Assembly (NCBI RefSeq): GCF_023278185.1
Contig: NZ_CP066356.1
Location: 2,410,001-2,474,000, forward strand
From: Bradyrhizobium elkanii USDA 76
Lineage (GTDB): Bacteria > Pseudomonadota > Alphaproteobacteria > Rhizobiales > Xanthobacteraceae
DNA length: 64,000 bases
Reading direction: 5' to 3'
In this document: positions 1 through 9,355 of the stretch, in pieces
Numbering within the stretch: the stretch's first letter is position 1
How the letters are laid out: every line of letters begins with the position of its first letter
Notes under the pieces: model-generated
What the model was told of the DNA's origin: nothing
Databases searched by the model: none
What the model saw: only the letters and a program-made list of their open reading frames with translations
Translations under genes and position numbers: made by a program

Positions 1-417
1 GGCCAGCAGGCCGGCTATCTCTACATCCAGCTGCGCGATTTCAAGCGCGGCGATCGCAAGAGCGAGATCATGCAGCCGATCGCGGCGCAGTTCGAGCGCG
101 ACGACATGCTGGCGATCGCGGAATATTTCTCGCAGAAGCCGTGGCCTGACCTCGGCCAGCCGCGCGCGCCCAAGGACGTGGCGGAGAAGGCGGTCAGTGC
201 CAGCCGCTCGGTCGGCTGCCCGGCCTGCCATCTCGATCGCTTCCAGGGCGACGGCACGGTGCCGCGGCTGGCCGGAATGGGACGGGATTATCTCGCCAAG
301 ACCATCGCCGATTTCCGCACCCGTGCGCGCGGCAACAATCCCGGCATGTCCGACCTGATGCTGGCAACGTCGCCCGACGATCTTGCCGCGCTGGTGGACT
401 ATCTGGCGGGGCTGTGA
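1..417 (+). CDS. c-type cytochrome, C-terminal part (cut by window edge)
   Basis: The reading frame is open from the first base and ends in TGA, giving 138 residues of a larger protein. It contains one haem-attachment motif, CPACH at fragment residues 73-77, and a later Met in PGMSDLM that could be the axial ligand. The spacing and the upstream half-domain (YLYIQLRDF, IAEYFS) look like the second half of a dihaem cytochrome c4-type protein, whose first haem would lie before this window. Such proteins carry electrons in the periplasm. It converges on the ankyrin gene, with a long palindromic repeat between them. The partner oxidoreductase is not visible. Confidence 0.85.
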   Translation, partial: GQQAGYLYIQLRDFKRGDRKSEIMQPIAAQFERDDMLAIAEYFSQKPWPDLGQPRAPKDVAEKAVSASRSVGCPACHLDRFQGDGTVPRLAGMGRDYLAKTIADFRTRARGNNPGMSDLMLATSPDDLAALVDYLAGL

Positions 418-433
418 GCGGCGGGCAGGTTTA

Positions 434-554
434 CCTCTCCCGCTTGCGGGGGAGGTCGCATCGCATCGAAGATGCGATGCGGGTGGGGGCTCTCTCCACC
501 AAATGATTCGTGGAGAGAGCCCCCACCCCAACCCTCCCCCGCAAGCGGGAGAGG
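434..554. repeat. Nested palindromic repeat (family A) between converging genes
   Basis: Outer arms CCTCTCCCGCTTGCGG and its inverse at 532-554 enclose a perfect 10-bp hairpin (458-467 against 471-480) and a second inverted pair around GGGTGGGGGCTCTCTCCAC (481-499 against 510-529). The element can fold into a long branched structure. It lies between converging stop codons and may act as a two-way terminator or RNA stabiliser. Related elements are at 9155, 20407 and 49068. Confidence 0.85.
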
Positions 555-576
555 GGGCGCACTGCCCTCGCGTCAG

Positions 577-1491
577 CTAACGCGGCGTCAGCTCCTCGCG
601 CAGCGCCGACAGGATGGTGAGATCGGCGGCGTGCTTGCCGGCCTTGTCGGCCAGCGCAGGGTCGGCGCCATGTGCCAGCAGCGTCCTGGCAATCGCCGGA
701 TGATTGCCTTCGGCGGCGATCATCAGCGCCGTGCGGCCGCGCGCATCGCGGTCGTCGACCTTGGCGCCGCCTTCCAGCAGGTACGTCACGACCTCCAGCG
801 CCTGCGCCTCCGGCACGGTCTCATCCGGCCCGGCCGCCCACATCAGCAGCGTCAGATCGTTGGCGTAGCGCGCATTGACGTCGATCTCGCGCGCGAGCAG
901 TTGCTTGACGATGCCGAGCTGGCCGCCGGCCGCGGCATAGACGACCGGCGGCTTGCCGGTGTCGTCGGCCTTGCGGCCGTCGGCGCCGTGCGCCAGCAGC
1001 ATGCGTACCACCATGTCCCTGCCGGCATAGGCCGCGGCCGCGACCGGGGAGGCGCCGCTGCGTCCGGTGAGATTGACATCGGCGCCGCGGTCGAGCAGCC
1101 GCTGCACGATCGCGACATGGCCGCGCTCGGCGGCAAAATACAGCGCGGTCGATCCCGCGAGGTTGCGCGCGTCGACCGGCGCGCCGCGCGCCAGCAGCAG
1201 GTCGACCATCGCAAGATGGCCGGAGCGGGCGGCGTGGCTCAGCGGCCTTGCGCCCAGCCGGTCCCGCGCATCGACCGAGGCGCCGTGATCGAGCAGCTCG
1301 GTGACAAGGTTGATGCAATCGGCATTGGCGGCCGCAAACAGCGACAGCGAGATCTCGATCGCGCTGAGCCGGGCCTTGTCGGTTTCGTATTTGCGGATCA
1401 GCTCGCGGCACCGCGCCGGATCGGCCGCCGCGAGGCTGCCGTGCACGCTGCCGGCAACGATCAGCGCGGCGAGGGCAATGCGGCGATACAA
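577..1491 (-). CDS. Exported ankyrin-repeat protein
   Basis: The protein has 304 residues. A signal peptide (MYRRIALAALIVAG, ending near ...SLAA) is followed by about seven ankyrin repeats of the GHLAMVDLLLARGA and GADVNLTGRSG type, filling roughly residues 55-300. Ankyrin repeats bind other proteins; nothing shows the partner. The start is decided by the ribosome binding site: GGAGGA lies 7 nt before a TTG codon at 1491, and the frame reads through upstream without a convincing ATG. The ATG just before it is in another frame. It is probably periplasmic. It converges on the cytochrome gene, and a link to that cytochrome is only a guess. Confidence 0.85.
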   Translation of the reverse strand: MYRRIALAALIVAGSVHGSLAAADPARCRELIRKYETDKARLSAIEISLSLFAAANADCINLVTELLDHGASVDARDRLGARPLSHAARSGHLAMVDLLLARGAPVDARNLAGSTALYFAAERGHVAIVQRLLDRGADVNLTGRSGASPVAAAAYAGRDMVVRMLLAHGADGRKADDTGKPPVVYAAAGGQLGIVKQLLAREIDVNARYANDLTLLMWAAGPDETVPEAQALEVVTYLLEGGAKVDDRDARGRTALMIAAEGNHPAIARTLLAHGADPALADKAGKHAADLTILSALREELTPR

Positions 1492-1699
1492 GACATGCTC
1501 CTCCGTATGGGGAATCGAGCGTCGCATGATCCTCCGTCGCTGCCAAGCCGCGCGGCCGGGAACTGACTGCCGGCACGCGGCAGGCCATGCGCCGTCGCGG
1601 CGCCGCGGCGTTGCGCCATGCGTCCGAGCCGATGGACTTGCCGCATGCCGCGCGGCACGATGCGGGCGTCGACCATGTCTGACGCGAGTCCTTGCCCGA

Positions 1700-3121
1700 A
1701 TGAGCGACGATCTGTGTCTGCTGTCTGCCGTTGAGCTTCGTGGGCGCATCGCCCGCAAGGAGGTTTCGCCCGTCGAGGTTACGCGCGCGGTGCTTGCCCG
1801 TGCCGAGCGGCTGCAACCCGAATTGAACTGCTTCATCACGCTGTGCGGCGATGCGGCGATGGCGCAGGCGAAAGCCGCCGAGCGGCAAATCACGGCTGGC
1901 GAGCCGCTAGGTCTGCTCCACGGCATCCCCTTCACCGTGAAGGATATCGTCAACACCAAAGACATCCGGACGACCTTCGGCGCGGTGCCGTACCGGGACA
2001 ACGTGCCCGACAATGACGCCGTCGCGGTGGCCCGCCTCCGTGCCCAGGGCGGCATATTGATCGGCAAGACCACGACGCCGGAGTTCGGCAGCAAGTGCCT
2101 GACCGATTCGCCGCTGTTCGGGCGGACGCGCAATGCATGGAGTGCCGAGCGGTCCAGTGGCGGCTCCAGCGGCGGCGCGGCGGTGGCCGTCGCGAGCGGC
2201 ATCGCGCCGCTGGCGGTTGCGACCGATGGCGGCGGCTCCACCCGGATTCCCGCCGCCTGCAACGGCGTGGTCGGAATCAAGCAGAGCAACGGGGTGATCC
2301 CGCATAGCCAGGTGCAGGACGCGTTCGGCAACCAGACCTATGTCACGCCGACCACGCGCACCGTTGCCGATACGGCGCTGATGATGCAGGCGATGGCGGG
2401 AGAGGATCCGTCGGACCCCTGGTCGATCGGGGTGCCGGCGCCCGATTATCTCGGGCTTGCCGCGCCGCGCGGCGACCTCAAGGGCCGGCGGGTGCTGTTC
2501 TGCGTGTCGCCGCCGGGGCGTCCGGTCACATCAGATGTGGCTGCGGCGTTCAAGGCAAGCCTCGACCGGCTGGCGAGCCTCGGCGCTGAGCTCGAAGAGT
2601 TTTCCGGCGACGGCTTTGACATCGAGCCGATCTGGCGTGCGATCAATCACACCGTCTGGCGCACCCGCTTCGAGAAGCTCGCGGCCGATCATCAAAATGA
2701 TCTCAGCGCAACCTTCCTGAAGCAGCTCGCGGTGGCGGCGCAGGTCAGCGGTGTCGACTACCAGCGGGCGATGTTCGAGCGCACCGCGCTGTTCCGCCGG
2801 GTGCAGTCGTTGTTCGCGCGCGGCGATCTCCTGGCGATGCCGACCTTGACCAGGTCGGCGCTGCCGATCGACCAGGATTTGTTCGGCACGATCGAGATCG
2901 ACGGCCGGAGTTTCGACAGCGTGCGGCCGCACTGGTTTCCCTGGACCATGCTGTTCAACATGACCGGTCATCCCGCCGTCAGCATCCCCGCAGGTTTCGG
3001 CCGCGACGCCCTGCCGATCGGACTGCACCTGGCCGGCCGCTTCCGGGCCGATGCCGAACTGTTGCGCGTTGCAGCGTTGTTCGAGGCGGCGAGCGACTTG
3101 CTTGGTCGCTGGCCGGCCTGA
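1700..3121 (+). CDS. Amidase-signature family amidase
   Basis: The protein has 473 residues, normal for the amidase-signature family, which hydrolyses amides to acid and ammonia by a Ser-cisSer-Lys triad. The triad is visible: Lys81 in FTVKDIV, cis-Ser156 in the SSGGSSGGAA loop and nucleophile Ser180 in DGGGSTRIPA. There is no signal peptide, so it is cytoplasmic. Family members include GatA, but no gatB or gatC is nearby and the C-terminal half fits a stand-alone catabolic amidase better. The substrate is unknown. The ATG start follows a weak ribosome binding site. The 208 bases upstream, shared with the divergent ankyrin gene, show no clear operator. Confidence 0.9.
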   Translation: MSDDLCLLSAVELRGRIARKEVSPVEVTRAVLARAERLQPELNCFITLCGDAAMAQAKAAERQITAGEPLGLLHGIPFTVKDIVNTKDIRTTFGAVPYRDNVPDNDAVAVARLRAQGGILIGKTTTPEFGSKCLTDSPLFGRTRNAWSAERSSGGSSGGAAVAVASGIAPLAVATDGGGSTRIPAACNGVVGIKQSNGVIPHSQVQDAFGNQTYVTPTTRTVADTALMMQAMAGEDPSDPWSIGVPAPDYLGLAAPRGDLKGRRVLFCVSPPGRPVTSDVAAAFKASLDRLASLGAELEEFSGDGFDIEPIWRAINHTVWRTRFEKLAADHQNDLSATFLKQLAVAAQVSGVDYQRAMFERTALFRRVQSLFARGDLLAMPTLTRSALPIDQDLFGTIEIDGRSFDSVRPHWFPWTMLFNMTGHPAVSIPAGFGRDALPIGLHLAGRFRADAELLRVAALFEAASDLLGRWPA

Positions 3122-3150
3122 TGTTGTCGGCGACGCTGATCGTCGCCGGT

Positions 3151-4050
3151 TCAGCCGGTCTGCCCGGTGCTCGCATTGGCGACGGCGCGCGCGACATTGG
3201 CGATCACCTCGTTGCACTTCTCCATGGGGGCACTTGCCCCGGTCAGGTAAACCGTCACCACGATCGGCTTGCGGCCGGGCGGCCAGAACACGCCGATGTC
3301 GTTGTAGGTGCCGCGCTCGCCGGTGCCGGTCTTGTCGGCAACCCGCCAGTCGCGGGGCACGCCGGCACGCAGCCTTGCGTCGCCGGTCTTGTTGGCGACC
3401 ATCCAGTCCACCAGCTTCTGGCGCGAGACGGTCTGCAGAACGTCGCCGAGCACGACGCGCTGCAGGTTCTTCAGCATCGCCACCGGGCTCGTGGTGTCGC
3501 GCGGATCGCCTGATACCCCCTCGTTCAGCGCCAGCTCCCAGCGATCGAGCCGGCTCACATTGTCGCCGATGGTGTGGAAGAAGCCGGTCAGGCCGGCTGG
3601 CCCGCCGATCTCGCGGAGGATCATGTTGCCCGCAGTGTTGTCGCTCCTTGTGATGGCGGCCTCGCAAAGCTCGGCAAGCGTCATGCCCGAGGCGACGTGC
3701 TCCTTGGTGACGGGCGAGTTGGCCAAGATATCCTTGGCCTCGAACCGGATTTGCTGATCGAGGCTGGATTCGCCGCGGTCGACCCGGTGAAGCACCGCAG
3801 CCGAGGCCAACGCCTTGAAGGTGCTGCACATCGGGAACCGCTCGTCGCCGCGCCGGCTCGCGCGCAATCCCGTTTCCATGTCAAGCGCGGCGACGCCGAG
3901 CCGGCCGCTGGTCGCCAGCTCGATGCGGGCAAACTCCTGCTGCAGCTGCTGCGCCGGCTCGCTTGGTCCTGCCGCTGCGCCTTGCCGCGGCAAAGTGCAG
4001 GACACCGCAAGGCCCAGCGCGCGCAATCCAAATGTCCGTCTCGTCAGCAT
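3151..4050 (-). CDS. Class A beta-lactamase
   Basis: The protein has 299 residues and all class A serine beta-lactamase motifs: S76-T-F-K79 (active-site Ser and Lys), S136-D-N138, E172 with N176 (the Ambler E166/N170 loop, WELALNE), and K240-T-G. It hydrolyses beta-lactams in the periplasm. The N-terminus LTRRTFGLRALG is a twin-arginine signal, so export is probably folded through Tat. The start ATG has GGGAGA about 6 nt upstream. The gene is divergent from an AmpR-like LysR gene across a 100-bp gap, the usual arrangement for an inducible chromosomal beta-lactamase. The ESBL or narrow range cannot be read from the sequence. Confidence 0.95.
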   Translation of the reverse strand: MLTRRTFGLRALGLAVSCTLPRQGAAAGPSEPAQQLQQEFARIELATSGRLGVAALDMETGLRASRRGDERFPMCSTFKALASAAVLHRVDRGESSLDQQIRFEAKDILANSPVTKEHVASGMTLAELCEAAITRSDNTAGNMILREIGGPAGLTGFFHTIGDNVSRLDRWELALNEGVSGDPRDTTSPVAMLKNLQRVVLGDVLQTVSRQKLVDWMVANKTGDARLRAGVPRDWRVADKTGTGERGTYNDIGVFWPPGRKPIVVTVYLTGASAPMEKCNEVIANVARAVANASTGQTG

Positions 4051-4150
4051 GTCGAATCTCCCGTTGGCGGCGCGAACCTGCCTGGCGGCGTGACGGCGCA
4101 CAAACAATCATTTATACAGCGAGACATGAGGAAAACTTGGTCATGACGCC
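4051..4150. promoter_or_regulatory. bla-ampR-like divergent control region
   Basis: This 100-bp gap holds both promoters of the divergent pair. It contains an inverted repeat CATGA-N11-TCATG (4125-4129 and 4141-4145) just before the regulator start and an AT-rich stretch at 4107-4118 (ATCATTTATA), unusual in this GC-rich sequence. LysR regulators of AmpR type bind such gaps. The exact site is not proven. Confidence 0.5.
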
Positions 4151-5113
4151 GTGCGCCGGCATCTCCCGCTGAACGCGCTGCGGGCCTTCGAGGCCTCCGC
4201 GCGGCTGCTCAGCTTCACCCGCGCCGGGATGGAGCTGCGTGTGACGCAGACCGCGATCAGCCATCAGGTCAAGCAGCTCGAGGATCTCCTGGGCACGAGC
4301 CTGTTCCGCCGGCTGCCGCGCGGGCTGGTGCTCACCGACGAAGGGCTGGCGCTGCTGCCGGTGCTGTCAGACGCGCTCGACCGGATCGGGGCCGCGATCG
4401 ACCGCATCGAGGCCAAGGGCACGCGCGAAGTCGTCACCGTCGGCTGCGTCACGACGTTCGCGACCGGTTGGCTCTTGCAACGGGTCGACCGCTTCAAGCG
4501 CGCGCATCCCTATATCGATTTGCGTCTGCTCACCAACAACAACCGCGTCGACATCGCGGGCGACGGGCTCGACCTCGCGCTGCGCTTCGGTGACGGCTCG
4601 TGGCACGGCACCGAGGCGATCCATCTGTTGTCCGCGCCGCTCTCGCCGGTGTGTTGCCCCGACGCGGCCGATCGGCTGCGCAAGCCGTCCGATCTCGCGC
4701 AGGAATTCTTGCTGCGCTCCTACCGCGCCGAGGAGTGGCCGCTATGGTTTGCGGTCGCCGGCGCGCCGTGTCCGAAAATCCAGGGACCGATCTTCGACAG
4801 CTCGGTGGCGATGGCCGAGGCCGCCGCGCGCGGCGTCGGCGTCGGGCTGGTGCCGATCGCGATGTTCGAAAATGAGCTGGCCTCCGGCCGGCTGCTGCGG
4901 CCGTTCGCTGCCGAGGTCCCGGCGGGATCCTATTGGCTGACCTGGCTGAAGTCGCGCGAGGTGACGCCGGGCATGCGCGCGTTTCGTGACTGGCTGCTCG
5001 AGACGCTGCGGACGGAGGCGAGCGAGGTGGAGGACGCCGTTGCGCCTGCACCGCGGCGGAAGATCAAGACAAAGGCCAGACCAAAGCCGCGGACCAGGAC
5101 CAAGCGGCGATAA
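4151..5113 (+). CDS. AmpR/GcvA-like LysR transcription regulator
   Basis: The protein has 320 residues. The N-terminus LPLNALRAFEASARLLSFTRAG, followed by TQTAISHQVKQLE, is the winged HTH of the AmpR/GcvA branch of LysR regulators, and a periplasmic-binding-like effector domain follows at about 90-295. AmpR regulators induce beta-lactamase in response to cell-wall fragments; divergence from the class A gene supports this role by inference. The start is GTG, because the nearby ATG is out of frame. An odd feature is the last 25 residues, a Lys/Arg/Pro tail (KIKTKARPKPRTRTKRR) that AmpR proteins normally lack. It may add DNA affinity. Confidence 0.9.
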   Translation: MRRHLPLNALRAFEASARLLSFTRAGMELRVTQTAISHQVKQLEDLLGTSLFRRLPRGLVLTDEGLALLPVLSDALDRIGAAIDRIEAKGTREVVTVGCVTTFATGWLLQRVDRFKRAHPYIDLRLLTNNNRVDIAGDGLDLALRFGDGSWHGTEAIHLLSAPLSPVCCPDAADRLRKPSDLAQEFLLRSYRAEEWPLWFAVAGAPCPKIQGPIFDSSVAMAEAAARGVGVGLVPIAMFENELASGRLLRPFAAEVPAGSYWLTWLKSREVTPGMRAFRDWLLETLRTEASEVEDAVAPAPRRKIKTKARPKPRTRTKRR

Positions 5114-5301
5114 CGTCTGACGACGTAATTTCAACTATCGTCGCCACTATTTCGGAATTATCGAATAATGCCGCTGATTTGCCCGACATGTCAAGTGCCG
5201 TGTCGGACGCCCGCAGCCGCCGGCTACTTTGCATGGGGTTGTTTTCGATATTTTTGGCGGTGCGCTCCCGCGCCGGCTGGCTATCGCATCTGGCGCGCGC
5301 C

Positions 5302-6266
5302 TTACGCCAGATGGCACGCCACGGAATGCCCGTTCCTGCCTTCCAGCAGTTCCGGTGCGGTCTGCCGGCAGCGCTCCTCGGCGATCGGGCATCTCGTGTG
5401 GAAGTGGCAGCCCTTGGGCGGATTCATCGGGCTCGGCACGTCGCCCTTCAGGCGGATGCGGTCGCGCTTCGCCTTGGGATCCGGCACCGGCACCGCCGAG
5501 AGCAGCGCCTTGGTGTAGGGGTGCTGCGGATTGCGGTAGAGATCGCTGGCCTTGGCAAGTTCGACGATGCGGCCGAGATACATCACCGCGACGCGGTCGG
5601 AGATGTGCTCCACGACAGAGAGATCGTGGGCGACGAACAGATAGGTGAGGTTGAGCTCGGCCTGCAGATCCTCGAGCAAATTGATGACCTGGGCCTGGAT
5701 CGAGACGTCGAGCGCGGAGACCGGCTCGTCGCACACGATCAGCTTCGGCTCCAAGGTCAGCGCGCGGGCGATCGCGATGCGCTGGCGCTGGCCGCCGGAG
5801 AATTGGTGCGGGTAGCGGCGCATGTGCTCGGCCTTCAGCCCGACCTTGACCAACAGGCTCGCGACGCGGTCCTCGCGTTCGCTGGCCGAGGTCACGAGAT
5901 TGTGGATGATGAAGGGCTCGCCGAGGATCGCGCCGACCGTCATACGGGGGTTGAGTGAGGCGAACGGATCCTGGAACACCAGCTGCATGTTGCGCCGCAT
6001 GGCGCGCAGGTCGCCGCCACCGAGGCCGGTCACGCTCCGGCCGTCGAACACGATTTCGCCCGAGGTCGGCTCGATCAGCCGCAACACGCAGCGGCCGGTG
6101 GTCGACTTGCCGCAGCCGGATTCGCCGACCAGCCCCAGTGTCTCGCCGCGGTTGACCGAGAACGACACGCCGTCGACCGCATAGACCTGGCCGACCTCGC
6201 GCGAGAGCAGGCCGCCCAGCACCGGAAAGTGCTTTTTCAGATTGGAAACCCGCAGCAGCGGCTCGC

Positions 6267-6270
<4 letters not shown>
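5302..6270 (-). CDS. Peptide ABC transporter ATP-binding protein (DppF/OppF type)
   Basis: The protein has 322 residues. It shows Walker [10 protein letters not shown], signature [15 protein letters not shown], Walker [13 protein letters not shown], the switch His in FVAHDLS, and the C-terminal oligopeptide-transporter extension with Cys (GCHFHTRCP and ERCRQ). It is one of two ATPases powering the importer encoded upstream. Its ATG overlaps the stop of the preceding ATPase gene by 4 nt (ATGA), so translation is coupled. A 9-bp inverted repeat (5287-5313) spans its stop codon. Confidence 0.93.
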
Positions 6271-7243
<973 letters not shown>

Positions 7244-7244
<1 letters not shown>

Positions 7245-8170
7245 CAGATCACCTTGCGCGCGTCGAGCGCGTCGCGCAGCCCGTCGCCAATGAAATTGAT
7301 GGCAACCACCGCGATGAAGATCGCGCCGCCCGGAAACAGCGCCCAATGCGGGCCGATGTCGAGGAAGTCCTTGGCGTCATAGAGGATGCGGCCCCAGGTC
7401 GGGGTGTCCGGGGGGAAGCCGAGGCCGAGAAATGACAGTGTCGATTCCGCGATGATGGCGGCGGCGACGTCGATCGTGCCGGCGATGATCACGGGTCCCA
7501 GCGCGTTGGGCAGGATGTGGCGCACCACCTGGCGCACCGGGCTCGCGCCGAGCGCGCGCGCCGCCTCGACGAATTCCTTCTCGCGCAGCGACAGGAACTG
7601 GGCGCGCACCAGGCGCGCCACCGGCATCCAGCGCAAGCCGCCGATCACCAGCACGATCAGGATGAAGATGCCGCCCTCCGGGCCGAACATCGCCTTCAGC
7701 CCGTCGCGGAACAGATAGATCAGCATTAACAGCAGCGGCAGTTGCGGCAGCGACAGGAACAGATCGGTCAGCCACATCAGGGCGTAGCCGAGCGCGCCGC
7801 GCGACATGCCGGCGAGCGCGCCGATCAGCGTGCCGACGAACACCGAGACCAGCATCGCGGCGAGGCCGACCGCGAGCGAGATGCGCCCGCCATAGATCAT
7901 GCGGGCGAGCAGGTCCTGGCCGAGATCGTCGGTGCCGAACGGATGCGCCAGCGACGGCCCCTGCAGGCCGGCCACGACGTCCATGTCGCTGATCGAGACG
8001 CGCCAGACGAACGGGCCGATCACGACGGCTGCGATCAAAAGCAGCAGCAGCACGGCGCTGACCACGGCCGGCCGGTGCCGGCGGTAGCGCCGCCAGGTTT
8101 CGCGCCAGGGCGAATAGCCGCGCCGCTCAGCGGAAGGAGATACGAGGGTCAAGCCAGCCATAGAGGACAT
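7244..8170 (-). CDS. Peptide ABC transporter permease (DppC/OppC type)
   Basis: The protein has 308 residues. An N-terminal cytoplasmic stretch ([12 protein letters not shown]) is followed by six predicted membrane segments and the EAA loop ([25 protein letters not shown]), which contacts the ATPase. It is the second permease subunit of the Dpp/Opp-like importer. The gene starts inside the end of the first permease gene: ATG at 8170 gives a 44-nt overlap, and a second Met at 8161 is equally possible. Its stop overlaps the next ATPase start. Confidence 0.92.
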
Positions 8171-9083
8171 CTGCGATCAGGTTGAACAGCACCACGAGAC
8201 ACGCAAAGACGAAGGTCACGGCCATCACGACCGGCGTGTCATTGGCGAGGATGGAGGAAATCAGCAGCGAGCCGATGCCGGGAATCCGGAAGATCTGCTC
8301 GGTGACGATGGCGCCGCCGAACACGGCAGGCATTTGCAGCGCAATCAGCGTGACGACCGGGATCATCGCGTTGCGCATCACGTGCTTGACGATCACCTTG
8401 GCCTGCCCGAGCCCCTTGGCGCGGGCGGTGGTGACGTAGTCGAGCCGGATCACGTCGAGCATTGCCGAGCGCACGAAGCGGGTCATCGACGCCGCCTGGA
8501 ACAGGCCGAGCACCATCACCGGCATGATCGCCTGCCGGATCATCTCCAGCAGCCAGGGAATGCCGCTGCCCGGCACGTCGGTGTAGACGAAGGGCAGCCA
8601 GTCCAGCTTCACCGAGAACACCAGGATGAACAGGATGCCGGTGAAGAAGGTCGGCAGCGAGAAGCCGATGAAGGCGAAGGTGTTGGCGAGCTGGTCGAAG
8701 ATCGAGTAGGGCCGGGTGGCGGCATAGACGCCGACCGGAATCGCGATGAGCAACGCCAGCAGCTGGGCCGAGCCGATCACGTAGAGCGTGGTCGGCAGCC
8801 GCTGCAGGATCAGGGTGTCGACATTGATCCGGCTGACAAAGGAGAAGCCCCAGTCGCCCTGCGCCATCGCCGCGAGCCAGTGCAGGTAGCGAAGATAGAT
8901 CGGGTCGTCGAGGCCGAACTTGGCGCGCAGCGCGGCCTGCACCTCGGGCGGAACGTTCGGATTGGTCGCGAGCTCGCTGAACGGATCGCCCGGCGCGAGC
9001 GCCAGCACCACGAACAGCACGAGCGAGATTCCGAGCAGGCTCGGGATCGCGATCATCAGGCGACGCAGGATATATTGACTCAT
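8127..9083 (-). CDS. Peptide ABC transporter permease (DppB/OppB type)
   Basis: The protein has 318 residues. The start MSQYILRRLMIAIPSLLGIS is the hallmark of DppB/OppB permeases, followed by the conserved APGDPF segment, periplasmic loop and EAA motif (DYVTTARAKGLGQAKV). Six membrane segments are likely. A longer reading frame exists upstream but adds 24 residues unlike the family. It forms the channel with the DppC-type protein. The gap to the binding-protein gene carries a palindromic repeat that could tune the ratio of binding protein to membrane parts. Confidence 0.93.
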   Translation of the reverse strand: MSQYILRRLMIAIPSLLGISLVLFVVLALAPGDPFSELATNPNVPPEVQAALRAKFGLDDPIYLRYLHWLAAMAQGDWGFSFVSRINVDTLILQRLPTTLYVIGSAQLLALLIAIPVGVYAATRPYSIFDQLANTFAFIGFSLPTFFTGILFILVFSVKLDWLPFVYTDVPGSGIPWLLEMIRQAIMPVMVLGLFQAASMTRFVRSAMLDVIRLDYVTTARAKGLGQAKVIVKHVMRNAMIPVVTLIALQMPAVFGGAIVTEQIFRIPGIGSLLISSILANDTPVVMAVTFVFACLVVLFNLIADVLYGWLDPRISFR

Positions 9084-9154
9084 CGAGAGATCATCTAACT
9101 TACGCTCGCACCTTGAGCACGTTGATCTTGCTTCCAGTCGAAAGGCGAGCTTCA

Positions 9155-9320
9155 CCTCGCCCCGCGTGCGGGGAGAGGTCGGAATTCAAGCGCACCTTGA
9201 ATTCCGGGTGAGGGGGACTCTCCACGAACTCATCTTCCAACGCATTTGCGGATAGAGCCTCACCCCGACCCTCCAAGAGCGAGCTCCGCTCGTCTCGACC
9301 CGTAAGAACGAGGAGAGGGA
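9155..9320. repeat. Palindromic repeat (family A) inside the transporter operon
   Basis: This stretch runs from CCTCGCCCCGCGTGCGGGGAG to AGGAGAGGGA. It contains the hairpin GGAATTCAAG...CTTGAATTCC and the inverted pair GGTGAGGGGGACTCT against AGAGCCTCACCCC. It resembles the element at 434 but has diverged. Its place between binding protein and permease genes suggests a role in differential mRNA decay, by analogy with REP elements in other transport operons. Confidence 0.75.
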
Positions 9321-9355
9321 GAAGAGTGCCCGTTCGATTCCGAGCACGTCACATC

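Noticed and set aside
434..554. Nested hairpins considered as a CRISPR array or structured RNA gene
   Set aside because: There is no regular spacer pattern, and similar elements recur in other gaps, which fits a dispersed palindromic repeat instead.
472..1566. 364-codon plus-strand frame
   Set aside because: Antisense to the ankyrin gene and beginning inside the palindromic repeat.
5287..5313. 9-bp inverted repeat (CATCTGGCG...CGCCAGATG) across the end of the DppF-type gene
   Set aside because: It overlaps the stop codon and lacks a T tract; it may help end the transcript but the evidence is too weak for a terminator entry.
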